From the NCBI RefSeq assembly GCF_015500095.1, contig NZ_CP062983.1, positions 2,418,001-2,482,000 on the forward strand: 64,000 nt of DNA. The letters are read 5' to 3'. Positions 1 through 8,644 of the stretch are shown here, piece by piece; within the stretch, counting starts at the first letter, position 1; each line of letters starts with the position of its first letter. Origin of the DNA: Phototrophicus methaneseepsis (GTDB taxonomy: Bacteria > Chloroflexota > Anaerolineae > Aggregatilineales > Phototrophicaceae). A program made the translations under genes and the position numbers. The notes beneath the pieces were generated by a model. The model ran no database searches, had not been told where the DNA came from, and worked only from the letters and a program-made list of their open reading frames with translations.

Positions 1-2
1 AC

Positions 3-977
3 GAACGTCTCGTGAGTCTCGTCGAGCCGATTGGTCATTTGCTCAATGTCGATGCGACTGCCGTAGGGATTGCTCAGCGTGCGGCCCACATCGCCAAGGC
101 AGACCTGGGCACGCAGATGGTCGTCGAAATGACGTCGTTACAAGGCACGATGGGGCGGGAATACGCGAAGCTGGAAGATTATCCTGAAGAGGTCGCTAAT
201 GCGGTCTTCGAACATTGGCAGCCGCGTTATGCTGGGGATGTCGTTCCGGCTAGCCTTGCTGGGACGATCCTGGCGATTGCGGATAAGCTGGATAGCCTTG
301 TTGGCTTGTTTGCGGCTGGCCTCGCGCCTCGCTCTACATCAGATCCTTATGGGCTGCGTCGCGCGGCTCTTGGTGTGGTGCAAATCCTCATCGCTGGTAA
401 GCTAGACGTCAACCTGGCGGATGCCATTGAACTCGTCGCTCCGGCACAGCCGATTGAAGTCACGCCTAAAGTGCGCGAACAACTGCTGGATTTCATCCAG
501 GGCCGCCTCGATAGCTGGCTTGAAGAAGAAATCGGCGCGCCGCGCGACATCATCAATGCTGTGTTGGCAGAACAGGGCACTAACCCGTATCGTGCTTATC
601 AAGGCGTATTGGAGCTGCAAAAGTGGGTTGCTGATGAAGGCTGGGAGACCTTGCTGGATAACTTCGCCCGCTGCGTACGTATCACCCGCAATGAGCCGCA
701 GCAGTACCGCGTTGATGCTTCTAAATTCGTCGAAGTAGAAGAAAAGGCGCTTTACGAAGCGTATCAGCAGGCTGTCTCGTCTTTGCCTGAAGATGCGAAC
801 ATAGATGCTTTCCTGACGGCCTTCACGCCTCTGGTGCCGCAGATTCAAGCCTTCTTCGATGCTGTTCTGGTTAATGCTGAGGATGCGAGCTTGCGGCAAG
901 CACGCCTGGGCTTGCTCCAGGACATCAGCAATATGGCGAAAGGCCATGCAGATCTGAGCCTGTTGAGCGGCTTCTAA
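3..977 (+). CDS. glyS: Glycyl-tRNA synthetase beta subunit (or beta part), C-terminal portion
   Basis: Partial gene: the frame is already open at the left edge, so the true start lies upstream of the window. The visible 320-odd residues match the C-terminal part of the bacterial heterotetrameric glycyl-tRNA synthetase beta chain, which binds tRNA-Gly while the alpha chain charges it with glycine in the cytoplasm. The recognisable block is the stretch around FEHWQPRYAGD, followed by IADKLDSLVGLF and then the SDPYGLRRAALG signature (roughly nt 210-370); a helical anticodon-binding region follows to the stop. Whether this is a free beta subunit or the tail of an alpha-beta fusion cannot be told from here. 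A clear terminator follows, so it ends its transcription unit. Confidence 0.9.
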   Translation, partial: ERLVSLVEPIGHLLNVDATAVGIAQRAAHIAKADLGTQMVVEMTSLQGTMGREYAKLEDYPEEVANAVFEHWQPRYAGDVVPASLAGTILAIADKLDSLVGLFAAGLAPRSTSDPYGLRRAALGVVQILIAGKLDVNLADAIELVAPAQPIEVTPKVREQLLDFIQGRLDSWLEEEIGAPRDIINAVLAEQGTNPYRAYQGVLELQKWVADEGWETLLDNFARCVRITRNEPQQYRVDASKFVEVEEKALYEAYQQAVSSLPEDANIDAFLTAFTPLVPQIQAFFDAVLVNAEDASLRQARLGLLQDISNMAKGHADLSLLSGF

Positions 978-1018
978 TCATCGCCTCCCTGGTTCGGTGC
1001 TTGCTTCATGAAAACCGT

Positions 1019-1048
1019 AAAGAGCGTGCCCTATGGTGCGCTCTTTTT
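1019..1048 (+). terminator. Rho-independent terminator after glyS
   Basis: AAAGAGCGTGCC pairs with GGTGCGCTCTTT (12 bp including two G-T pairs) across a CTAT loop and is followed by a T-run. It sits 40 nt after the glyS stop. Confidence 0.8.
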
Positions 1049-1111
1049 GTCTAGATTCCGTTATAACCGTGACTGTAGGCATGAAAATTGCATTAACGGC
1101 CTCATTTTCAA

Positions 1112-1140
1112 TTGCAGGTCTGTTACGACATCTCTATAAT
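1112..1140 (+). promoter_or_regulatory. Sigma-70 promoter for dnaG
   Basis: TTGCAG and a perfect TATAAT are separated by exactly 17 nt. The predicted transcription start, near 1147, lies about 23 nt before the dnaG ATG. Confidence 0.7.
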
Positions 1141-1169
1141 GACAACACAGTAGTGGGGCCTCGTTGTGC

Positions 1170-3356
1170 ATGTCTGTTACTGAGCAAATCAAAGCGAGGC
1201 TGGATATTGTTCAATATGTCCAGCAGTACGTACCCCAGCTAAAGAAGGCTGGCCGGTATTATAAAGCTTGCTGCCCATTCCACAGTGAAAAAACACCCTC
1301 GTTTGTTGTAAATCCGGATACGCAGTCGTGGCGGTGCTTCGGTGCATGTGCTGAAGGCGGCGATATTTTTAGCTTTGCGATGAAGCAGAATGGCTGGTCC
1401 TTTAGCGAAGCCCTGAATGAGCTAGGGCGTCAGGCGGGCGTCCAGGTGGCTCAACAGACGCCGGAACAAGAGGAAGAAGCGGCTCATCAGGATCGCTTGC
1501 GTGGGATGCTCCAGACAGCGGCAGATTTCTATCACCAGCACTTGGTCAGCATAGAAGATGATGCGACCCGCGCCGCCTACGAGTATGCACGTCAAAAACG
1601 TGGTTTTTCTGATGAGACCATCGCGCGCTACCAGATTGGTTATGCGCCTGCTGGTTGGCAGCATATGCTCACAGCTCTGACAGACCTGGGCTATAGTGAG
1701 CAGGAAATTCTCGACGCAGGCCTCGCCAGCCAGAATGACCGCGGGCGTGTATATGACCGCTTTCGCAATCGCCTCATGATCCCGATTAAAGATGATCGCG
1801 GGCGCATGGTGGGCTTTGGTGCCCGTGCCCTGGACCCGGACGATACGCCCAAGTACCTGAATTCCCCCCAAACGGCTGTCTTCGATAAGAGTCACACGCT
1901 CTTTGGCCTGGATTTAGCGAAGGGTGCCATCCGTGAGAGCGAAACGGCTGTTATCGTCGAAGGCTATATGGATGTGATACAAGCCCATCAGGCTGGCTAT
2001 CTGAACGTCATCGCCCAGATGGGGACGGCCATGACGGAATCTCAGCTTCGGCTGATTGTGCCGCGTTATGCCAAGCGTATTATCCTGGCGCTGGATGCGG
2101 ATGCCGCCGGACAGAATGCCACACGTCGCAGCCTAGAAGTGGCCCGCGAAGCGCTGCAAGCTGATTATACGGGCAAGCTCGCTGTTGAGATCCGGGTGCT
2201 GCACATCACCAATGGCAAAGACCCGGATGACTTCCTGCGAGAAACACCAGAGAAATGGCCTGAGATTGTAGCCGCTGCCGTTCCTGTTGCAGATTTCGTC
2301 ATTGATCTGGAAACGGCTGAATTGGGCCCGGATGCCAGTTTGCAAGAGCGGCAGGCTGTCGCGGAGCGCGTCTTGCCGATTTTATCCGCCAGCGAGAATA
2401 ACCTTTATACGCGGGAAAACCTGCAAAAGCTGGCAATGCGTCTGCGCATCAGCGAACAGGACTTGCTCAATTGGGCGCAGGAACTCCAGCGCGAGGAACG
2501 CAAGCGCCGCGATGCCCAGGCACGGCGGGAACAGCAGCAAAAGTCCCAGCCGACAACATCGCCAGAAGATGAGCCTTCCAGCAGCTATGAGCCGCCAATC
2601 TTCTTTGGTGATGATGACATGCCCCCGATGTTTGATGATGATGGGCGTGATTTCTTACCGGATGTCGATTTGCCCGCACCTGCGCCAAAAACATCTGCGG
2701 CAAAAACACCTGCTGTACCGTCATCCCCGGCTTTTACGCCTGCACGGTTGACGAGCCGCCATACCAGCCGCGCGTCAGAAGCGCACTGTCTGCGGATGCT
2801 GCTGCATAAGCCGGATTTATTGTTCCAGGCTAATCGTCGTCTGAGAGAATTGGCCCAGGAGAGTATGGATCTGATTGATGGACCGTTAGGAGATATTACG
2901 GTTGAAGACTTCAGCCAGAGTGATTACCGCCTGATTTTTAAGGCGCTGCTGGCTTCCTTGATGCAGGATGATATGGAGCCGCTGGATTATATCCGTCAGA
3001 ACCTGGATGCTGCGCTTGCATCGGAATTGAACCAACTGTTATTAACAGACGTCGATATGGTGCAGGAACAGCTCGCGGGACGGTTTGGAGGAGAGTTTAT
3101 TGACTCCTGGGGGGCATTTAAGCGGCAGTCGTTACCGGGTATCGATGTCGAAAATGATGTGGTGCGGCGGATCTTACAAGTTCGTCGTCAACGCGTCCAA
3201 CGGGAACGCGAAGAAATCCTGTTTTTAGTCACAGAAGCGGAGCGCAGCCATGATAAACAGGTTGCGCGTGAGCATGGTGCCCAGTGTATGTTGCTTAATA
3301 TGGCGTCACATCGGCTCAATCAGGCCATTTTGGTATCACATCGGCCGGGTTCTTGA
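1170..3356 (+). CDS. dnaG: DNA primase DnaG
   Basis: Synthesises RNA primers for replication at the fork, working with the replicative helicase. About 728 residues, longer than the usual 580-620. In order: an N-terminal zinc-binding domain (Cys35, His38, Cys56, Cys60, within CPFHSEKTPSF and CFGACAEGGD), the catalytic core with TOPRIM motifs EGYMDV (near residue 265) and LALDADAAG (near 310), then a low-complexity acidic/proline linker (around residues 455-530, with runs of Asp) and a C-terminal helicase-interaction domain. The extra length is mostly the linker. The second zinc pair is spaced C-x3-C rather than the textbook C-x2-C. A TTG six bases upstream is possible, but ATG 1170 gives the conserved start MSVTEQIKARL. 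Own promoter; rpoD follows 108 nt later, the classical primase/sigma pairing. Confidence 0.96.
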   Translation: MSVTEQIKARLDIVQYVQQYVPQLKKAGRYYKACCPFHSEKTPSFVVNPDTQSWRCFGACAEGGDIFSFAMKQNGWSFSEALNELGRQAGVQVAQQTPEQEEEAAHQDRLRGMLQTAADFYHQHLVSIEDDATRAAYEYARQKRGFSDETIARYQIGYAPAGWQHMLTALTDLGYSEQEILDAGLASQNDRGRVYDRFRNRLMIPIKDDRGRMVGFGARALDPDDTPKYLNSPQTAVFDKSHTLFGLDLAKGAIRESETAVIVEGYMDVIQAHQAGYLNVIAQMGTAMTESQLRLIVPRYAKRIILALDADAAGQNATRRSLEVAREALQADYTGKLAVEIRVLHITNGKDPDDFLRETPEKWPEIVAAAVPVADFVIDLETAELGPDASLQERQAVAERVLPILSASENNLYTRENLQKLAMRLRISEQDLLNWAQELQREERKRRDAQARREQQQKSQPTTSPEDEPSSSYEPPIFFGDDDMPPMFDDDGRDFLPDVDLPAPAPKTSAAKTPAVPSSPAFTPARLTSRHTSRASEAHCLRMLLHKPDLLFQANRRLRELAQESMDLIDGPLGDITVEDFSQSDYRLIFKALLASLMQDDMEPLDYIRQNLDAALASELNQLLLTDVDMVQEQLAGRFGGEFIDSWGAFKRQSLPGIDVENDVVRRILQVRRQRVQREREEILFLVTEAERSHDKQVAREHGAQCMLLNMASHRLNQAILVSHRPGS

Positions 3357-3464
3357 GTTGATTGGCAAGAGTATGCATGGCACAAGGGCCTAGTTTCTTG
3401 TATGCTAGCCACACGGCAATCAACCTCTTGATTGTCGTCCAAATGCAAACATAGCGGGTTGGTT

Positions 3465-5075
3465 ATGACGAACGAAGACATTCGAGACGCAATCAATGCA
3501 TTTGAGAGTGACGACGAGGATGATCTCGGTGATGCGTTACTCGGCAAATTGAAGAAGGTCAACAAGGACTTCATCGACGAAGGCATCGAAGAAGACTTCA
3601 TTGAGGAAGACCTCGATGAGGACTATGACGAAGATGACGACGAAGAAGATGAAGATCTATCAGTCGTCGCGATAGCGGATGACCCTGTTCGTATGTATTT
3701 GAAAGAAATCGGGCAGGTGCCGCTGCTGGATACGAATCGGGAAATGTGGCTGAGTGCCCAGATTGCTTCTGAGCGGCTGCTGCAAGACCTGATTGACGAT
3801 CTCGCCAGCCTCGACCGATTGAATAGCGAAGATCAAAGGTCGCTGCCCAGCGCTGTCGATACGCTGCGCCATGCTTACCAGCATCTCAGCAACAATTGGG
3901 GCAAGGTCGAAGAAATGGCGACTAACCTCAAGGTTGATGTGCCGGATTTGCGCGCCTTCATTGATGAAGTCATGCAAATCTCTGAAAACTGGGATGTTGA
4001 CCGTACATCAGCGATTCGCTCCTATTTCCGCCAGCGCGAGTGGGGCCGGGATGAAGCCTGGGATGAATACGCGGGCGTCGTGTTCGAAGTCATTCATTCC
4101 CTGTGCCTGATGCCGACTGCCCAGTTGCTACAATTGCGTGGTGACTATCGCGAGACAGGGCAGGTCCCTGATCTGGCAACATTCACGGCATGGTTGGAAG
4201 AAGACGAAGACGACCCGGAACAAGAAGCACAGTTCACGCTGGAACAAGCTGAACTGCGTGCAGAGATGGCCGCGGAAAATCTGACACGTGCGAACCTTCG
4301 CCTTGTGGTGAGTGTCGCCAAGCGTTATATGGGGCGTGGCATTAGCTTCCTGGATTTGATTCAGGAAGGGAATATCGGCCTGCTGCGTGCCGTTGCTAAA
4401 TTCGACCACACCAAAGGCTTCAAGTTCAGCACTTATGCTACCTGGTGGATCCGTCAGGCGATTAGCCGGGCGATTGCAGACCAGGCGCGTACAATCCGTA
4501 TTCCGGTGCATATGGTGGAGACAATCAACCGCCTGATGCGCATTCAGCGGGAATTGCTGCAAAAGCTGGGTGCTGAACCTAGTGCGGAACAGATCGCCCT
4601 GGAGATGGACTTCCTCACAAAAGAAGAACGGGATGCCATCAAGTTGCTGCGCGAGAAGGGGATGCATCTGGACCCCAGCCTACAGCGTAAGCTGCGCCGT
4701 GCAGCCCAGAAGGTGCGTAAGATCATGCGCATCAGCCAAGAGCCAATGAGCCTGGATATGCCGATTGGTCAGGAAGATAGCAGCCAATTAGGCGACTTCA
4801 TCCCTGATGAAAACCTGCCAGGGCCAGTGGACGCCGCTAGCAAGCAGCTCCTTAAGGAGCAGATCCGTAATGCGCTCGATGTCCTCAGCGACCGCGAGCG
4901 TGAGGTGCTGCAAATGCGCTTTGGCCTCGTTGATGGGCAGGATCATACGCTGGAAGAAGTCGGTAAGCACTTCGGCGTCACTCGTGAGCGTATCCGCCAG
5001 ATTGAAGCCAAGGCACTTCGTAAGCTACGTCATCCCACACGCAGCCGCCAATTGCGTGACTATCTGGAAATGTAG
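3465..5075 (+). CDS. rpoD: Primary RNA polymerase sigma factor (sigma-70/SigA)
   Basis: Housekeeping sigma factor that directs RNA polymerase to -35/-10 promoters. About 536 residues. It opens with a very acidic N-terminal segment (runs of Asp/Glu up to about residue 65), then region 1.2 ([16 protein letters not shown]), a long non-conserved region, region 2 ([20 protein letters not shown] and the region 2.3-2.4 stretch [15 protein letters not shown]), region 3, and region 4 with the helix-turn-helix [23 protein letters not shown] 3465 is preferred over a TTG 33 nt upstream because family alignments begin there and AGCGGG lies just upstream. The sigma-70 promoters seen in this window (TTGACA/TATAAT-like, 17-nt spacing) fit the presence of this factor. 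Downstream terminator is strong. Confidence 0.97.
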   Translation: MTNEDIRDAINAFESDDEDDLGDALLGKLKKVNKDFIDEGIEEDFIEEDLDEDYDEDDDEEDEDLSVVAIADDPVRMYLKEIGQVPLLDTNREMWLSAQIASERLLQDLIDDLASLDRLNSEDQRSLPSAVDTLRHAYQHLSNNWGKVEEMATNLKVDVPDLRAFIDEVMQISENWDVDRTSAIRSYFRQREWGRDEAWDEYAGVVFEVIHSLCLMPTAQLLQLRGDYRETGQVPDLATFTAWLEEDEDDPEQEAQFTLEQAELRAEMAAENLTRANLRLVVSVAKRYMGRGISFLDLIQEGNIGLLRAVAKFDHTKGFKFSTYATWWIRQAISRAIADQARTIRIPVHMVETINRLMRIQRELLQKLGAEPSAEQIALEMDFLTKEERDAIKLLREKGMHLDPSLQRKLRRAAQKVRKIMRISQEPMSLDMPIGQEDSSQLGDFIPDENLPGPVDAASKQLLKEQIRNALDVLSDREREVLQMRFGLVDGQDHTLEEVGKHFGVTRERIRQIEAKALRKLRHPTRSRQLRDYLEM

Positions 5076-5093
5076 CTCATCCATTTAAAAGCG

Positions 5094-5126
5094 AAGCCCC
5101 ATAGGCTCCGGTCTATGGGGCTTTTT
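5094..5126 (+). terminator. Rho-independent terminator after rpoD
   Basis: Perfect 11-bp stem AAGCCCCATAG / CTATGGGGCTT with an 8-nt loop, followed by TTTTT. Confidence 0.9.
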
Positions 5127-5273
5127 CTTTGAGTTTATGATTGGCTCTTTTACGCGCAGCATAAAAGGGATCATTGATACATCCTGAGCCAGTATAAACA
5201 TCCATACCTTAAAAGCCGCTTCCATTTATAATGAATAGGTTACTTTTAGCAAATTTCTTTCGAGTTGTGTTGT

Positions 5274-6245
5274 ATGCCATCTCAAAAACCCGTTTATTGT
5301 CCAATTTGTGGTCATACCCTCACAGAACGAGAAGAAGGTGGGCGGTTGCGGCCTGCCTGTGATAACTGTGGTTATGTGCATTTTGTGAACCCGGTCCCGG
5401 GCGTGGGCATGCTGATCGAAATGGATGGCGGTGTGGTCCTCATCAAGCGCCGCAATCCACCGAATCAGGGCAAGTGGACGCTGCCGAGTGGCTTTGTGGA
5501 AGCTGATGAAAGCGCTGAAGAAGCAGCAGTCCGTGAGGCAGAAGAAGAAACAGGCCTCAAAACAGAGATTATCGAACTTGCTGCTATCAACTCTTTCCCA
5601 GAAGGGCCGCCCGTCAGTGGGATTATGGTCTTTTATCGCATGCGACCCATCGGCGGCCAGCTGCAGGCAGGAGATGATGCGACTGAAGCACGCGTCTTTG
5701 CGCCGGATGAGTTGCCGCTGCTGCCGTTTCGTACGCATCGTGAGATGATCGCTGAGTGGCTGGAAAATCATGTTGAGCGCTCAGCCAATATGCCTATTCA
5801 CAAACCAGCGTCGATTCATATCCGCTTGACCCAGTCGAGCGATGCTGAGCAGGTCATGGGGTTGCTGGCGCTGATCCCTGCGAATCGTCATCTGACCGAT
5901 GAAGAATGGGCGGCTGTCCGGCTGCGTTTGCAGGAATCGCCCTTAGTAGAAGTCTATGTAGCGGAAACAACGGATTCACCTTCGCTGATTGTGGGATGCT
6001 GCGCGCTTTCAGTGGTCCGTGGCCTGACGGAAGGCGGCGGCTTGCTCAATGATATGGCCGTATTGCCTTTATATCAGCGGCGGGGTGTCGGTGCGGAATT
6101 GCTGGAAGTGGTTATGCGGCGTGCTGGTGAACTCAATCTGCGCACGCTGTGGGTGAATACGCATCGGGCCAATGACCAGGCGAGGGCATTCTATGCGAAA
6201 TTGGGCTTTCGTACCGGTGAAATGATGCGGCTGAAGATCCGCTAA
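5274..6245 (+). CDS. Nudix hydrolase fused to a GNAT acetyltransferase
   Basis: Two enzymes in one 323-residue chain. The N-terminus has a zinc ribbon (Cys9, Cys12, Cys29, Cys32) as in NudC-like Nudix proteins, then a Nudix domain with an intact Nudix box at residues 73-95 (G-x5-E-x7-REAEEETGL), expected to hydrolyse a nucleoside-diphosphate-linked substrate. From about residue 180 a GNAT domain follows, with the acetyl-CoA-binding motif QRRGVGAELL and the end motif NDQARAFYAKLGF. Substrates of either half are not predictable. ATG 5274 is preferred over TTG 5265 because it begins just before the zinc ribbon. Single-gene unit between two terminators. Confidence 0.85.
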   Translation: MPSQKPVYCPICGHTLTEREEGGRLRPACDNCGYVHFVNPVPGVGMLIEMDGGVVLIKRRNPPNQGKWTLPSGFVEADESAEEAAVREAEEETGLKTEIIELAAINSFPEGPPVSGIMVFYRMRPIGGQLQAGDDATEARVFAPDELPLLPFRTHREMIAEWLENHVERSANMPIHKPASIHIRLTQSSDAEQVMGLLALIPANRHLTDEEWAAVRLRLQESPLVEVYVAETTDSPSLIVGCCALSVVRGLTEGGGLLNDMAVLPLYQRRGVGAELLEVVMRRAGELNLRTLWVNTHRANDQARAFYAKLGFRTGEMMRLKIR

Positions 6246-6273
6246 GCGCGCATTAGTCGAAAACCAATGAAAT

Positions 6274-6309
6274 AAAAAACGGGCCAGTCATACGACCAGC
6301 CCGTTTTTT
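6274..6309. terminator. Bidirectional terminator between convergent genes
   Basis: AAAAAACGGGC pairs with GCCCGTTTTTT around a 14-nt loop; both strands end in a T-run. It lies between the stop of the Nudix-GNAT gene (+) and the stop of the minus-strand membrane protein gene. Confidence 0.85.
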
Positions 6310-6324
6310 TATCGCTGTTTATCG

Positions 6325-7089
6325 TCATGCATTATCTGGCAGGATGATGTCGATAAAATGGCTCACTGGATTATTATCCGCGCCTGCGAGCAAATAGAGC
6401 GTGTTATCTTTCAGCCATGCGAATTGCAGGGTGTTATTGTACTCACTGAAGAAATACTGCACATCGTCGCTGCGTGAGAAGACAAAGTTGCCACTACGAC
6501 CCAGTGTCCGCGCGTATTGGAACAACTGCGTCAGGGTCGTATAAGCGTTATTTGCATCGTCGAAGCTCGCAACCGCAATTGCAAGCGAGTGCTTATCAGG
6601 ATCAGAGAAGAGCGCGACTTCTGCGTTGCTTGCCAGTGCTGCAACAGGGCACACTTCAGAAACAGCATTAGCCTCGCCGGTTGCGAGGGTGCTGCCCACG
6701 CATGTGATCAATGGTAGATTCACACTGTTTGAGATGTAGGTGTAGCCTTCATTCTGCAGCAATGCCAGGGTTGCACTGCCTTCCGCGAACGACATTGTCT
6801 CTATGGTCTGGCCGGATAGATTGTAAGGTGCGACGAGCAAATCTTCGGCTGTGGGTTTATTCATTGCCACGATTTGCTGACCAATGAGATCGAATGTGAA
6901 GTATAAGACGATAGCGAGTATCGCAATACCGACGAAGACAATGGTACGACCTGTACGACGGACATGTGTGTTATCGAATGCAACATGTACCGTGTTGTTG
7001 ATACTATGCTTACCGTAGATCATACGGTAAGCATTATCAAACAGGCTGCGGAGTGGATCTTTTTCTTCCGGATGCGTGGGCTGTGACAT
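6325..7089 (-). CDS. Single-pass membrane protein of unknown function
   Basis: Not assigned to a family. About 254 residues: a cytoplasmic N-terminal part of about 50 residues, one membrane helix (TIVFVGIAILAIVLYFTFDL), then an extracytoplasmic domain of about 180 residues with two cysteines (in LITCVG and SEVCPV) that could form a disulfide. ATG 7089 has AGAGGATCG just upstream; an ATG 36 nt further upstream lacks one. It follows the Flp/TadE-like gene by 36 nt on the same strand, so the two probably form one operon and may act together at the cell surface. No enzymatic motif was seen. Confidence 0.7.
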   Translation of the reverse strand: MSQPTHPEEKDPLRSLFDNAYRMIYGKHSINNTVHVAFDNTHVRRTGRTIVFVGIAILAIVLYFTFDLIGQQIVAMNKPTAEDLLVAPYNLSGQTIETMSFAEGSATLALLQNEGYTYISNSVNLPLITCVGSTLATGEANAVSEVCPVAALASNAEVALFSDPDKHSLAIAVASFDDANNAYTTLTQLFQYARTLGRSGNFVFSRSDDVQYFFSEYNNTLQFAWLKDNTLYLLAGADNNPVSHFIDIILPDNA

Positions 7090-7125
7090 GTAACGATCCT
7101 CTGATCTCTTCTCTAATACCGGCAA

Positions 7126-8433
7126 TTATTCGCAGTCGTCATCGGTCGTCTGACGGACGGGGAGGGTAATCGTGCTGCGATGCACTTCTTGCCCGGCTTT
7201 GATGCTGACTTCACCAGCTTCGAACTCGTATTCCCCTGATACCAGCAGCACAATATCCCGCGCTGTTGCCCTCACGTCATATGGGTTGTCATTGGTATTC
7301 ATACGACCTATCTCGAAGCGCTTCAGCGCCGCTGTATCTGCGATGCTCTGCGGTGCGAAGAAGGCGACATCTACGCTTGTCGGCTGGCTAGCGGCCTGGG
7401 GCGGTGTGTTGTAGTTTGGCGTGTTCGGGTAGAAGTGGCAGCGATACTCTTCCGTTGCACGGATTGTCTTGGTACCCAGATCACGGACGAAGCCGTTATC
7501 CCATAGGAACCATTCCAGCGTGAAGTAGCTACCCTGTGTATTGGTTGATTGACGATGCCAGTTTGTCTGGTCGTAACTATTCCCGAATTGGATCGGGTTG
7601 GTGTTGCCGTTGTTCTTATGGGTAAACCAGTTGAATCTAACTTTCTTCTGCTGACCCTGGATTAACGGCGATGGGTTCGGATTGTAGATATACCAGACAT
7701 ATTCACCGCCGTTGTTATTGTTGGCAAACCAGCACACATCAAGGTCCTGTGCATAAACCCCTGGGGCAACTTCATTGTTGGGGTCCGGTGTTGCTTCAAC
7801 AGTTGGCTCTTCAGTCGGTTCTTCAGTGGGTTCAGCGGTCGGTTCTTCAGTCGGCTCTTCAGTGGCTGGATTGTTATTACCGTTACCGTTGTTACCATTG
7901 TTGCCGTTATTACCGTTGTTGCCAGGATCGGTGTTTTCTTCTGTGTTACCGTCGTCTGGGTTGCTGCCCTGGCTTTCATAGCCAGTATCAAATTTGATAC
8001 CACTTGTCCCTGTTGATGGGTCAGAACTGACCCATTCATAGGGTTCACTGCTGTCAAGGATCTTGACAGAGGAGGGAATACCCAGCACCCAATGGCTGAT
8101 CGAAGGATCGCCACCATTGGTGACATGATAGGTAATGGTCGTTACATCATCGCCTTCGTTGTAAACCCTTCTGACCAGGTCCACACTGTGATCTCCTAGG
8201 CTTGCTGTCATTGGCCCGGAGAACTGAGATTCATCCTGCATTTCGCAAGTTTCACCCGCTTCTGGCAGTTGGATCGCTTCGACAACGCGCTCATATGCGA
8301 TACGAATTGAGATCCCCAATGCACCAGCGGCAATCAATACGCCGATTGTAACGGGGACCAACACCATATATTCGACTAACGCTTGACCTTGCTCACGAAG
8401 GTTGCGTGGTTGATCGTACCTTCTTTTGCTCAT
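7126..8433 (-). CDS. Flp/TadE-like secreted protein with Asn- and Thr/Glu/Pro-rich linker
   Basis: A 435-residue protein. The N-terminus (EQGQALVEYMVLVPVTIGV, residues 14-32) resembles class III (Flp/TadE) prepilins: a Gly before the cleavage point, Glu five residues later, then a hydrophobic helix. If processed like those proteins it would be held at or released from the cytoplasmic membrane. A beta-rich segment follows, then a low-complexity linker (Asn/Gly runs, then repeated TEEP/EEPT units), then a C-terminal domain with many aromatic and Asn residues and several Cys. The C-terminal domain is not recognised. No tad secretion ATPase or prepilin peptidase gene lies in the window. A strong promoter lies upstream. 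Confidence 0.7.
   Translation of the reverse strand: MSKRRYDQPRNLREQGQALVEYMVLVPVTIGVLIAAGALGISIRIAYERVVEAIQLPEAGETCEMQDESQFSGPMTASLGDHSVDLVRRVYNEGDDVTTITYHVTNGGDPSISHWVLGIPSSVKILDSSEPYEWVSSDPSTGTSGIKFDTGYESQGSNPDDGNTEENTDPGNNGNNGNNGNNGNGNNNPATEEPTEEPTAEPTEEPTEEPTVEATPDPNNEVAPGVYAQDLDVCWFANNNNGGEYVWYIYNPNPSPLIQGQQKKVRFNWFTHKNNGNTNPIQFGNSYDQTNWHRQSTNTQGSYFTLEWFLWDNGFVRDLGTKTIRATEEYRCHFYPNTPNYNTPPQAASQPTSVDVAFFAPQSIADTAALKRFEIGRMNTNDNPYDVRATARDIVLLVSGEYEFEAGEVSIKAGQEVHRSTITLPVRQTTDDDCE
7796..7938 (-). repeat. Low-complexity coding repeats (TEEP and NNG units)
   Basis: Within the Flp/TadE-like gene, DNA reads as repeated codons for Thr-Glu-Glu-Pro units (about 7796-7870), then Asn/Gly triplets (about 7874-7925). 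This is a flexible linker between the membrane-anchored part and the C-terminal domain, and a likely site of length variation between strains. Confidence 0.75.
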
Positions 8434-8499
8434 CCTGCTTCTTCATCCTGCAACTAAAATGATCTGTATGATTACGTGAGATCTTGATTTATGTAACTT

Positions 8500-8528
8500 A
8501 TTGTAATTAATTGCTCAAATGTTGTCAA
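8500..8528 (-). promoter_or_regulatory. Strong sigma-70 promoter for the Flp/TadE-like gene
   Basis: On the minus strand a perfect TTGACA is followed, after exactly 17 nt, by TACAAT. The start codon at 8433 lies about 60 nt downstream of the predicted transcription start. Confidence 0.8.
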
Positions 8529-8644
8529 TTAAGTGTTTTTACGTGGCGATTTAATGATGAATAAATCAAGGTTCATTTGCACCGGGGACAATCTCAGAAC
8601 ACAATAGGAAAAGACAGCGGATTTACATCCCATAAGGGTGTGCT

